Source of the DNA: Elephas maximus indicus
Taxonomy: Eukaryota; Chordata; Mammalia; Proboscidea; Elephantidae
Assembly (NCBI RefSeq): GCF_024166365.1
Contig: NC_064822.1
Location: 103,846,823 to 103,910,822 of the forward strand
Direction of reading: 5' to 3'
Length of the DNA: 64,000 bases
The notes beneath the pieces are model-generated. The model saw only the letters and a program-made list of their open reading frames with translations. It searched no databases and was not told the origin of the DNA. Shown piece by piece: positions 1 through 9,720 of the stretch; within the stretch, counting starts at the first letter, position 1; the number at the start of each line of letters is the position of its first letter. A program made the translations under genes and the position numbers.

Positions 1-641
1 CTGAGCAGAATTATACCTTTTTATTGCAAGTCCTATGAAAAACACCAAGATTAGATTTTCCTAGTGACCCCAAAGCTAGAGTTTCCAGGAAAGGGGCACA
101 TCAGAGTTACTCTAATAGGTAGAAAAGCAGGCATGAGGGCTCAGAGAAGGGCTAAGCCTGAATGTGTAAACATTAGTCAGAGTTCCACTTGGTGATGAGG
201 AAAGAGGCAAGGAAGGATGCTCACTCCTCGATAACAGAGAATAGTCACTCAGGTAGGTGCATTCATATAACAGGTCAACAAAAGTATAATGCAAGACTGT
301 CTTCAACTGCATGTCCAGCACAGTGTTACAGAGAGCAAAGACTCAATAGTGTTCATTGACTGACTTTATGTATGCCTGTATGGCTGGATGGATAGATGTT
401 ATACATGTAAGAGTGGAATGCACCTCTGAAGCAGAGATCTGAAGGAGTCGGTGATTTTAGCAGGATCTAAGTCATCTGACAACCTATTAGAGCAAAAAAA
501 AAAAAAAAAGAGAGCAGTCCACCTCCTTTCTTCGACTCCTCATTCAGGCCCCCTTAGTGCTTTGGCCTTGACTACAACTTGAGGTTGCACTTCTGATCAT
601 GGAGACAATCCTCAAAAGTTTTTATTACATAGTCTGTCTAG

Positions 642-672
642 GTTTTGTTTGTTTGTTTGTTTGTTTGTTTGT
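642..672. repeat. (TTTG)n microsatellite
   Basis: About seven uninterrupted TTTG units are visible. It is a simple repeat with no sign of function. Confidence 0.95.
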
Positions 673-1819
673 CTTTTTTCATTTAACAATTACTGATTGA
701 GTGTGTATTATGCATTACACACTGCGAGAGAGAGAGTGTGTGTGGCGGGGGGATAGAAAATACTAACAAAAGTCCTGCCATCCATGAAACTGCATTCCCA
801 TGGGAGGGACAAGAAACACAAACACGCACACATCATTAAATGTCAAAGCAAGTTAACAATAGAAATGATGGCTAAAACTTACAGCGTGCTGATGAACACA
901 AAAGGGAAGCAAACATGGTTTGAAATGTTTTAGAGAAAGGGGAAACAATGTTAGAACCAAATTTCCACCCTAGAAAAAGATGGATAATAATTCTGAGTTA
1001 ATTTATTTAACTCCATTTTCAATGTGTAAAAAAAAATGTGATTAATAATGCTTTTCCCAGCTCTTTATGTGAGAATATAGAAGGAAGTAATAAAAGAAAG
1101 TAATAAATAAAGAAGAAATTTTAAAGTAAATAAGTTGTAAATCAGTGAATAGGAACATGCAATACATCAGCCTGAACAAAGATGGAGAAACAGAAAGGTT
1201 CATGGGGTGATCAGGCGCAAACAGATACCTGGCTTCAGCAGTGGGGAGTCTAGAGGACTGTGGGTGATGATTCTGGGAAGATGGTTAATGCCTTACAATA
1301 CAAACTGAGGAGTATGGCTTTTCTCTAAGCATTTCGGTAGGGCAGAAAAAGTTCCTGTTATGCATCAAATGAGGCAGAGTCAAATCCTTGCTATTCAAAG
1401 AGCCATCAGTGTGGGAATCACAAGCTATATAATCAGCGGGCTAAAAGGTCTCACCTATGAAATGAGTTTGGTAGTCTCACACTTCCCTCCCTCAAACACA
1501 CACATATACACGTGCACGCCCACACTCCCGCAGGCATTCATGCACTGACTCATACAGATATGTCTCTCAAGTTTTTCCTAGTGGAAAATATGTGAAAGTC
1601 ATTGTACAAGATAAACTGCTAAACAAATACAGCATACTAATATTAATCAGTTAATGAAACATCAGAGGGTTTTGAGTGGGTGATAGAAGTGAGAAAAATT
1701 GGCATCAGGTTCTCCAGGATGTCTGCTAGCATTCCTAGAAGATGATGAGGAGTGTTGTGAAACACAAAGGCCTCACTGAGGGAGATGGCATAGTTTAGTT
1801 ATAGGGCAGTTCTTCAGCA

Positions 1820-2012
1820 GAGCCCTGGTAATGCAGTGGCTTCGCTGCTAACTGAAAGCTCAGCAGTTTGAACTCACCTGCCTCTCCAAGAGAGAAAGAT
1901 GTGTTAGTTTGCTTCCATAAAGATTACAGCCTTGGAAACTTTATGGACCAGTTCCACTCTGCCCTATAGGGTCGCTATGAATCAGGATCAACTTGATGGC
2001 AATGGTGTTAGT
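1820..2012 (+). repeat. AfroSINE, long/old variant
   Basis: A tRNA-like head 'agccctggtaatgcagtggc' is followed by 'cagcagtttgaactc' (a decayed B box). The longer body 'agagaaagatgtgttag...cataaagattacagcc' and the shared tail 'atagggtcgctatgaatc' then follow. This is the longer subfamily, also seen at 41231-41428 and 52970-53172. It lies about 300 bp upstream of the first OR start. Confidence 0.85.
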
Positions 2013-2274
2013 TCTCCAGCAGACCTTTATTGTTGATGATGCCATTGTGTATTGGCCTTCTCAGGAAAGAGCCTAGTGGGGCTGATCCAGAGTTCAGAAA
2101 TGCTGCAGTAGAAACCCAGAGAGGTAAGCACTGCATGGAACCATTGAGGGCAGTTGCAATAGGTATGAAAATGAAGATGGGACTAAGCAGAAAGGGATAT
2201 ATAGTAAAAGAGAACAACAGAATGCCCTCTGACAGCAAGTGTGGAAAGAACAGATTTCAATCCTCTTCCTGCTT

Positions 2275-2298
2275 TTGTTTAAAGAACAGTGGCTGAAA
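2275..2298 (+). promoter_or_regulatory. probable 3' splice site and leader of OR unit 1
   Basis: The pyrimidine-rich 'cctcttcctgcttttgttt' ends in AAG (AG at 2283-2284), 14 nt before the ATG at 2299. A second AG is at 2288-2289. OR genes usually have non-coding 5' exons spliced to one coding exon. The other three units have an AG at 15-17 nt, so the position is conserved. The open frame runs on upstream to 2239, but that part is best read as intron. Confidence 0.6.
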
Positions 2299-3234
2299 AT
2301 GGCCTTAGGGAACCACAGCACCATCACTGAGTTTTTCCTCCTTGGGCTGTCTGCTGATCCCAAGATCCAGGCTCTGCTCTTTGGGCTGTTCCTGATGATT
2401 TACCTCCTGACCCTGATGGGGAACCTGATGATGATACTCGTGATCCATACAGATTCTAAACTCCACACACCCATGTACCTCTTCCTGAGTCATCTCTCCT
2501 TCCAAGATCTCTTCTATTCATCAGTCACAGTGCCCAAGATGCTAGAGGACCTCCTGTCTCAAAGGAAAGCCATCTCAGTAGATGGCTGTCTGGCTCAGGT
2601 CTTCTTTATGCTTGCCACGACAGGGATTGAGGCCTGCCTGCTCTCTGTGATGGCCTATGATCGCTATGCTGCCATCTGCCATCCTCTGCTCTATGGACAG
2701 ATGATGAGTAAACAGGTGTGTGTGAGGTTGGTGTGGGGCTCTTGGGTCGTGGCCTTTCTGGATGCACTCATCAACACCCTCCTGGCTTTGAATTTGGACT
2801 TCTGTGAGCTCCAAACCATCCCCCACTACTCCTGTGAGCTGCCCTCTCTCTTGCCTCTCTCCTGCTCTGATACATCCACCAATGCTGCAATGTTGCTCTG
2901 CTCTGCCCTTTTCCATGCCATTGGAACCTGCCTCCTGATCTTCTTCTCCTATGCCCGTATTGTCGCCACCATTCTGAGCATTAGCTCCACCTCTGGCAGA
3001 AGCAAGGCCTTCATCACCTGCTCCTCCCACCTCACTGCAGTAAGCTTATTCTATGGCTCAGGGGTTCTCCGATATCTCATGCCAACATCAGGCTCTGCAC
3101 TGGAGTTGGTCCTCTCCATTCAGTACAGTGTAATCACTCCCCTACTGAATCCTCTCATCTACAGCCTGAAGAACAAGGAGGTGAAAGCAGCTCTGGGAAG
3201 AACGATGCTAAGATACTTAAAATGTCTCAGATAG
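2299..3234 (+). CDS. OR8S: olfactory receptor, OR8S1-like (unit 1, intact)
   Basis: Class II olfactory receptor of 311 aa, the normal length for the family. It should act as a seven-helix GPCR in olfactory cilia, coupling odorant binding to Golf and adenylyl cyclase. N5-H-S is the N-glycosylation sequon before TM1. GN at 41-42 marks TM1, PMY at 58-60 the first loop, and C97 and C179 the extracellular disulphide. MAYDRY at 118-123 ends TM3, SY at 217-218 is in TM5, KAFITCSSH at 236-244 opens TM6, and PLLNPLIYSLKN at 281-292 is TM7. The start was chosen because MALGNHSTITEF matches the family N-terminus; an in-frame ATG at 2239 precedes the splice site. The sequence is closest in my memory to human OR8S1. 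An I replaces the usual S at residue 239. No frame breaks are seen. The exact orthologue is uncertain. Confidence 0.95.
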   Translation: MALGNHSTITEFFLLGLSADPKIQALLFGLFLMIYLLTLMGNLMMILVIHTDSKLHTPMYLFLSHLSFQDLFYSSVTVPKMLEDLLSQRKAISVDGCLAQVFFMLATTGIEACLLSVMAYDRYAAICHPLLYGQMMSKQVCVRLVWGSWVVAFLDALINTLLALNLDFCELQTIPHYSCELPSLLPLSCSDTSTNAAMLLCSALFHAIGTCLLIFFSYARIVATILSISSTSGRSKAFITCSSHLTAVSLFYGSGVLRYLMPTSGSALELVLSIQYSVITPLLNPLIYSLKNKEVKAALGRTMLRYLKCLR

Positions 3235-3711
3235 TACAGAAAAGATAGGGTACAAAGGAAAAGTAGAATAGAACTGCAGCAAGACATCCAATGATTTTCT
3301 GGTTGCCTATTTGTCACTTGTTGCAAGATATACGGCTGATTCTCACTTGATAAAAATTATAGAGGAAAGTGCTGGGAGCTATTTTGCTTGCCAGGGCTCA
3401 GAATCTATCCTATTCGGAAACAGACCAATGAGTCAGAAAACTCAACTTCATAGATTTGGTTAATGACACGTTGATTCGTGATACATATTTTTGAAAATCT
3501 TATTAGGATTGACCCTGAAATATTTTGTCTCCTAAATTTTTTGTTTAAGTTAGTATCTGTGGGAAAAGATTTTCTAGGAAAAAAAGAGCCTGGGTCTCTG
3601 AAGAAGGAAAAACAAAGACTTGAGCTTCATGGGGTACAGGATGAAGGGTGATGGTGGGTGGACTCTGAAGACAGGCAGAAATAGACAAATGTAACCAAGA
3701 TTTACCAGGTA
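3235..3711. other. 3' flank of OR unit 1
   Basis: AT-rich non-coding sequence after the stop codon. I see no clear repeat and no gene. It probably contains the 3'UTR, but no polyadenylation site could be fixed with confidence. Confidence 0.5.
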
Positions 3712-4307
3712 TACTAGTTTTCTATGGCTTCCTTAACAAATCACCACAAATTTAGCAGCTTCAAACATCACTCATTTATTATTTCACAGTTCCATAGATC
3801 AAAAGTAGTCTAGACTTAGGATCTCACAAGGCTGAAATCAAAGTGTTGGGTAGGCGGCCTCTTTCGGAGCCTCTAGGGAACAATCTGCTTCTAAGCTCAT
3901 TCAGGTTGTTGGTAGTATTCAGTTTTTTACAACTGAAGGTCTCAGGTCCCCGATTCCTTGTTGGATGTTGACTGGGAGCTGCTGTCTGCTCCTAAATGTC
4001 ACCCACACAGCCTCTTACAGCACTCCTTCTCACATGGTCCCCTTCACCTTCAAAAGAGCATCCGTCCTCCTAGTGTTTTAAATCTCTCTGATGTCTCCTT
4101 ATGCTCACAGCTGGAGAAAACGTTCCCCTTTTACAGGTCCCATTTGATTAGATTAGGCTCACTGGATGATCTGTTAAAGTCAACTTAATTGGGGCTTTAA
4201 TTACACCAGCAAAATCCCTTCACAGCAGTACCTAGATTAGTGTTTGATTGAATAACCAGGGAATGGGAATCTTGAGAGGGAGCATCTAAAGAATTCTGCC
4301 TACCACA
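3712..4307 (-). mobile_element. solo LTR-like fossil, MaLR (MLT1-type)
   Basis: Read on the minus strand it opens with 'tgtggtaggcagaattc' and ends near 'aaactagtat'. That is the layout of ERVL-MaLR solo LTRs of the MLT1 kind. It is old and diverged, with no internal region. Its subfamily cannot be set without a repeat library. It sits in the 3' flank of OR unit 1. Confidence 0.6.
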
Positions 4308-4351
4308 ACACCGAGACGTATAAACGTGAGATTCCTACCACAGGAACATAG

Positions 4352-6630
4352 GATGTTGTTGTTGTTAGGTGCCATCAAGTCGGTTCCGACTCATAGCGAC
4401 CCTATACACAACAGAACGAAACATTGCCTAGTCCTGCGTCATCCTTACAATCGTTGTTATGCTTGAGCTCATTGTTGAAGCCACTGTGTCAATCCACCTC
4501 ATTGAGGGTCTTCCTCTTTTCTGCTGACCCTGTACTTTGCTAAGCATGATGTCCTTCTCCAGAGACTGATCCCTCCTGACAACATGTCCAAAGTGTGTAA
4601 GGCACAGCCTCGCCATCCTTGCTTCTAAGGAGCATTTTGTTTGCACTTCTTCAAAGACCAATTTGTTGGTTCTTTTGGCAGTCCATGATATATTCAATAT
4701 TTTTTGCCAAAACCACAATTCAAAGGCATTAATTCTTCTTTGATCTTCCTTATTCATTGCCTGGCTTTCACATGCATATGATGCAGTTGAAAATACCATG
4801 CCTTTGGCCAGGTGCACCATAGTCTTCAAGGTGACATCTTTGCTTTTCAACACTTTAAAGAGGTCCTGTGCAGCAGATTTACCCAATGAAATGCATTGTT
4901 TGATTTCTTGACTGCTGCTTCCATAGGTGTTGATTGTAGATCCAAGTAAAATGAAATCCTTGACAACTTCAATCTTTTCTCCATTTATCATGATGTGGCT
5001 TACTGGTCCAGTTGTGAGGATTTTTGTTTTCTTTATGTTGAGGTGCAATCCGTACTAAAGTCTGTGGTCTCTGATCTTCACCAGTAAGTGCTTCAAGTCC
5101 TCTTCACTTTCAGCAAGCAAGGTTGTGTCATTTGCATAACACAGGTTGTTAATGAGTCTTCCTCCAATCCTGATGCCTCACTCTTCTTCATATACTCCAG
5201 CTTCTCGGATTATTTGCTCAATATACAGATTGAATAGGTATGGTGAAAGGATACAGCCCTGACGCACAGCTTTCCTGACTATAAACCAATCAGTATCCCC
5301 TTCTGTCCAAATAACTGCCTCTTGAGCTATGTAAAGGTTCCTCATGAACACAATTATGTGTTCTGGAATTACCATTCTTCACAATGTTATCCATAATTTG
5401 TTATGATCCACACAGTCAAATGCCTTTGCATAGTCAATAAAACACAGGTAAACACCCTTCTGGTATTCTCTGCTTTCAGCCAGGATCCATCTGACATCAG
5501 CAATGACATCCCTCATTCCACGTCCTTTTCTGAAACCAGGCTGAATTTGTGGCAGTTCCCTGTCGATATACTCCTGCAGCCATTGTTCAATGATCTTCAG
5601 CAAAATTTTGCTTGCATATGATACTAATGATATTGTTCTATAATTTCCACATTCAGTTGGATCACCTTTCTCAGGAAAAGGCATAAATATGGATCTCTTC
5701 CAGTCAGTTGGCCAGGAAGCTGTCTTCCATATTTCTTGGCGTAGACGAGTGAGCACCTCCAGAGGTGCATCCATTTGTTGAAACTTCTTAATTGATATTC
5801 CATTAATTCCTGGAGCCTTGTTTTTCACCAATGCCTTCAGAGAAGCTTGAACTTCTTTCTTTAGTACCACTGGTTCCTGATCATATGCTATCTCTTGAAA
5901 TGGTTGACTGTGGACTAAATCTTTTTGGTATAATGACTCTGTATTCCTTCCATCTTCTTTTGATGCTTCCTGCGTTGTTTAATATTTTCCCCACAGAATC
6001 CTTCACTATTGCAACTAGTGGCTTGAATTTTTTCTTCAGTTCTTTCAGCTTGAGAAACACTGAGAGTGTTTTTCCCTTTTGGTTTTCAATTTCCAGCTCT
6101 TTGCGTTTGTCATTATAATACTTTGTCTTCTCGAGACGCCTCTGAAATCTTTCGTTTAGTTCTTTTACTTACTTTTGCTTTAGCTGCTCATCTTTTATGA
6201 GCAGCTTTCAGAGTCTCCTCTGACATCCATCTTCGTCTTTTCTTTTTTTCCTGTCTTTTCAATGACCTCTTGCTTTCTTCACGGATGATGTCCTTGGTGT
6301 CATTCCACAACTCGTCTGGTCTTCGGTCACTAGTGTTCATGCGTCAAATCTATTCTTGAGAAGGTCTCTAAATTCAGGTAGGATATACTCAAGGTCATAT
6401 TTTGGCTCTCATGGACTTGCTCTATTTTTCTTCAGTTTCAGCTTGAACTTGCATATGAGCAATTGATGGTCTGTTCCACAGTCAGCCCCTGGCCTTGTTC
6501 TGACTGATGATATTGAGCTTTTCCATCATCTCTTTCCACAGATATAGTCATTTTGATTTCTGTGTGTTCCATCTGGCGAGGTCCTTGTGTATAGTAGCCA
6601 TTTAAAATTGTTAGTGTGTATTTGTGATCC
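4352..6630 (-). mobile_element. BovB-like RTE LINE, 5'-truncated
   Basis: On the minus strand this encodes an RTE-clade reverse transcriptase in pieces. 5379-5870 gives a 163-aa stretch with NKAPG-like NKAPGINGI, GFRKGRG and FIDYAKAFDCVDHNKLW (RT motif A). 5178-5375 carries the next RT part, and 4428-5048 gives the 206-aa C-terminal region with LNIKKTK and ILLGSTIN. The 3' end has the 'gttgttgttaggtgcc' repeat and the 'gactcatagcgaccc' tail shared with AfroSINE. The frame is broken between these pieces and the 5' endonuclease part is missing beyond about 6630. The element is dead. The paralogous flank of OR unit 2 lacks it. Confidence 0.9.
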
Positions 6631-6639
6631 ACTAAATCT

Positions 6640-7165
6640 TTTTGGAAGATTCTTGTCTTTTCTTATTTTCTCTTAGTTGAATGTATTTTTTACTTTATAT
6701 AATTTTATGATAGAAAATAGTGCCTATAAAATTTGTATTCCTGTGTGTTAGCTATGTTACTCCCATTCATTTACAGTAAGAATAAAAATATGTGATGGAT
6801 ATGTTAGAGCATTTTAAATTTCAGTGCACTTTGTTTTTCACTCTTTTAAATCATAAAAGATTATTGAATCATATTATGATAATAACACTAGCGTTTTCCA
6901 TGCCTATGTAAATATTTAAATAATAAAATATTATTACTCCCAGATACAGTTGTATTTTTACCCTCTAAACCTGTTCTAAAGAAAGCGTTTTGTATACATT
7001 CTTGAAAATTACATATAAGTAGATGTATATTATTAACATACTACCATTTTCCTTAGACTCTTAGAATTATATCATTTTCCCATCACTTGCAATTTCAAAA
7101 ATCTAATTTTCAATTATTACCCAGTTTCATTAAGCACACAAGACAAATTCTATATAGTAATCCCT
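6640..7165 (+). other. duplicated 3' flank shared with OR unit 2
   Basis: AT-rich, with no gene. Starting at 'gattcttgtcttttcttattttctc', it aligns by eye to the flank of OR unit 2 from about 14490. Both then read 'cccatt(c/t)at...gaataaaaatatgtgatgga / gaatgaaaacatgtcatgga'. This marks where ordinary unit flank resumes after the inserted MaLR and RTE. Confidence 0.6.
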
Positions 7166-7341
7166 TTATTATTAGATGGAAACCCTGGTAGCATAGTGGT
7201 TAAGAGCTATGGCTGCTAACCAAAAAGGTCAGCAGTTCAAATCTACCAGGCGCTCCTTGGAAACTGTATGGGGCAGTTCTACTCTGTTCTATAGGGTTGC
7301 TATGAGTCGCAATCGACTGGGCCACAACACGTTATTATTAG
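7166..7341 (+). repeat. AfroSINE with target-site duplication
   Basis: A full SINE at 7176-7331: head 'ggaaaccctggtagcatagtggtt', B box 'cagcagttcaaatc', 'ggcgctccttggaaactgtatggggcag' and tail 'agggttgctatgagtcgcaatcgact'. It is flanked by a perfect 10-bp duplication, ttattattag, at 7166-7175 and 7332-7341. It is a tRNA-like retroposon, not a tRNA gene. Confidence 0.95.
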
Positions 7342-8800
7342 GTATGTTTTCAGCCTTTTACCCTTATACCATTTCTTTCTTCATTTATTTCTTGTGTTGT
7401 TCCAAATTGTACCTAAGGCAAAATTTCACTGTAATGAATAATACTTCATTAAACAATTTTGAACGTCAAGTTTTCTGTTTAGAATTTTTCCCAAAATCTG
7501 AATAACTGGGTCAAAGGTTATAAACACTAGTAAGTTCTTGATTCTATTCAGTTTAAGTGAGACAGGACTAAAACACTCTAAGTAGTAAATCCAAAGATTC
7601 ATAGCTTTTGTTTTTAACTACTGCTTGTAGGAGAAGAAAGAAGTTCCATTTTTCTTGTTCTGGCTTAAGAGATAAATATCTAAAGTTCATATACCCTTCA
7701 AAAGCACAATATCACTCTCAGTTTTATTACTAAGGCAGCAAACCTTTAAATAAGACAAGTGATTGGAATTATAGACTTCCAGAAATTTAAAAAGAGCAGC
7801 AATCTCTCACATTCCGGAGGCTTACAAGGACACTTTCACAACACAGAATAGTATCTGCTTTTCTGCCACTGGAAGTTAAGAACTATTTTCTGCTTCTCAT
7901 CTTGCTGAGGTTTCTGTCACCAGCCATGAGAAGGCTTGGATTTTTAAACTCAAGAGCTGAAATTACTTTAGTTAAAAGTAAGCTCAAAACTTCTAAAATG
8001 AAAAGAAAATGGGAAGAGTGGAACTTCTAACAAAATGAACATGAACCATGCAAAACTGTCACTTCCTAAGTAACACATCCTTTTATACTTGCATCTCCAT
8101 GAGATCCTTTCTCTCTTGTAAATACAATTCCCTTTTTCAGTGGCACAATTATTTAAAATCTGGGTTAGAAAATTGGTAATTCAGCTGTTAAACTATAATT
8201 TATGCAATATTACAATGTTATTGCTGTATATGAAATTTATTTCCAGTGTCACCTCATGTCTTTATAAACCCCTTCACCTATATTCCCATGTCAATGTATT
8301 CTATGTTTTCAATTTACGGCAACTTGATAACTTCTTTATGCATGTGTTTTAACCAGGGAATAAATGCTGTTTCCGAAATATACCTTAAGTAAAAAAAAAA
8401 AAAATTTTACGCTCTGTTAATAAGATCATTACCCCTTTTCAGCTAGCTAATGAGAAATGTACAGCTCGTGTATCTATAGGACTTTATTTCTAATAACCAA
8501 AACCTCTCAATAGTGAACAGGTTCAGAGATGGTCAGGTAGTTACTGAGTTGTTCTCAAGAGTTAGCTGGGTCTTTGAGCTCTCTAATAAAGCACACAATC
8601 CAATTTGATAGGAATATTATTTTCCAAAATCCTGGTGCTTCATTCATGTCAGGCATATTGGAATGGATCCTCTAGTTAGAGGGTTAGAAGATGATGCATG
8701 AGAATGGTGATAGAAAAGCCATGCCAACTGCATAACCACTATTAGTAGGCAAAAGTTTACACAAATGAAAAAAGGTGCCTTTGTAATTTATCATGCCTTC
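7342..8800. other. intergenic, no feature recognised
   Basis: AT-rich sequence between the OR unit 1 flank and the next SINE. Short open frames exist but lack family likeness. An A-run lies at 8391-8403. I recognise nothing else. Confidence 0.4.
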
Positions 8801-8972
8801 TGGAAACCCTGGTGGTGTAGTGGTTAAGTGCTACGGCTGCTAACCAAGAGGTGGCAGTTCGAATCCACCAGGCACTCCTTGGAAACTCTAGGAGGCAGTT
8901 CTACTCTGTCCTATAGGGTCGCTATGAGTCAGAATCGACTCGATGGCAGTGGGTTTGGTTTCTTTTGGTTTC
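8801..8972 (+). repeat. AfroSINE (arm 1 of an inverted pair)
   Basis: A near-consensus copy with head 'tggaaaccctggtggtgtag', B box 'ggcagttcgaatcc' and tail 'agggtcgctatgagtcagaa', ending in GGTTT-rich sequence. An antisense copy follows after about 45 bp, so the two form a large hairpin. Confidence 0.95.
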
Positions 8973-9018
8973 TTCCTTAAAGATGCAAGTTTTACCCAGA
9001 ACACCAAAAAAAAAAGAA

Positions 9019-9156
9019 AAAAACCCATTGCCTTCAAGACTCATAGCAACCCTATTCGACAGAGTAGAACTGCCCCATAGTTTCCAAGGAGCGCCTGGTG
9101 GATTCGAACTGCCGACATTTATGGTTAGCAGCTGTAGCTCTTAACCACTACACCAA
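9019..9156 (-). repeat. AfroSINE (arm 2 of an inverted pair)
   Basis: A reverse-strand copy running from 'aaacccattgccttcaag' (3' tail) to 'ctcttaaccactacacc' (head). It is slightly truncated at the head and faces the + copy at 8801-8972 tail to tail. Confidence 0.93.
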
Positions 9157-9499
9157 AAATTCTTCAAAGATCACATTTTTAGTGTAGCCAAGATTATTAT
9201 TAAACACACTAGTTTCAAAAATCCAGCCATCACTGCATAGTAAAATATTCCTGAGACAGCATTTGCTAAATCCAAAGCAGGTACGCCATATTGAAACATG
9301 GAAATATCAATTCCACATGATAAAATTAATTCATAATCCAGATAGTTAGTGAGGTTTGCACACATACTGTGAAAATACAGTTCTCAGCCTGTTTACTTTC
9401 AAAGCCCACCAGGCTCCAGAGTTTACAGTAAGAGCTTCAACTTTAAGTTCTATAGCCTATGTCTGTGAGAATCTCTCAGGGCTTGTACGACTAGGGCTT

Positions 9500-9720
9500 T
9501 CCAACTCTTCTACTTAATAAGTTCGAAGTTTGACATCAGACTATGACCTTGGGGAATACAACTTTCTTGCCTTGCTGAGTTCCATCAGCTCCATCAGCCA
9601 ATCTGGTTTCGCTTCTGCTAGATTATAACTGCTTCATTAATGTTCTTTGCAAAGAATGTACAGTCACAAAGGCAGCTAAATGAAGAGAAGCCTCAGTAAT
9701 TGGGTCAGGGATGACAGACG
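9500..9720 (+). promoter_or_regulatory. conserved upstream block, OR unit 2
   Basis: The sequence 'aagttcgaagtttgacatca...cttggggaataca' and then 'aattgggtcagggatgacag' lines up by eye with blocks before OR unit 3 (28900-29130) and unit 4 (48225-48470). Surviving similarity at a similar far-upstream position suggests a promoter or first non-coding exon. It could also be ordinary duplicated flank. No TATA box or Olf1/EBF site was established. Confidence 0.4.

Larger units (their letters stand above)
1..2298 (+). other. 5' flank of OR unit 1
   Basis: No gene is supported here; the short open frames have no family likeness. The stretch holds a GGATGGATAGATG tract near 384-396, an A-run at about 495-510, a (TTTG)n microsatellite at 642-672, and an old interspersed repeat starting near 680 of the 'attcaacaaatatttattga' type. 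The same repeat lies before OR units 2 and 3 (near 12755 and 30775), so it is probably ancestral to the duplicated unit. An AfroSINE variant at 1820-2012 is listed separately. The block conserved 3.4-4.8 kb upstream of the other units would fall outside the window for this one. Confidence 0.6.

Noticed and set aside
2575-3030. 151-aa open frame on the minus strand inside OR unit 1
   Set aside because: It is the antisense shadow of the receptor; similar shadows occur at 34168-34458 and 51908-52316. No family likeness.
4428-5870. Open frames of 206 and 163 aa as host genes
   Set aside because: They encode RTE reverse transcriptase parts in a broken element.
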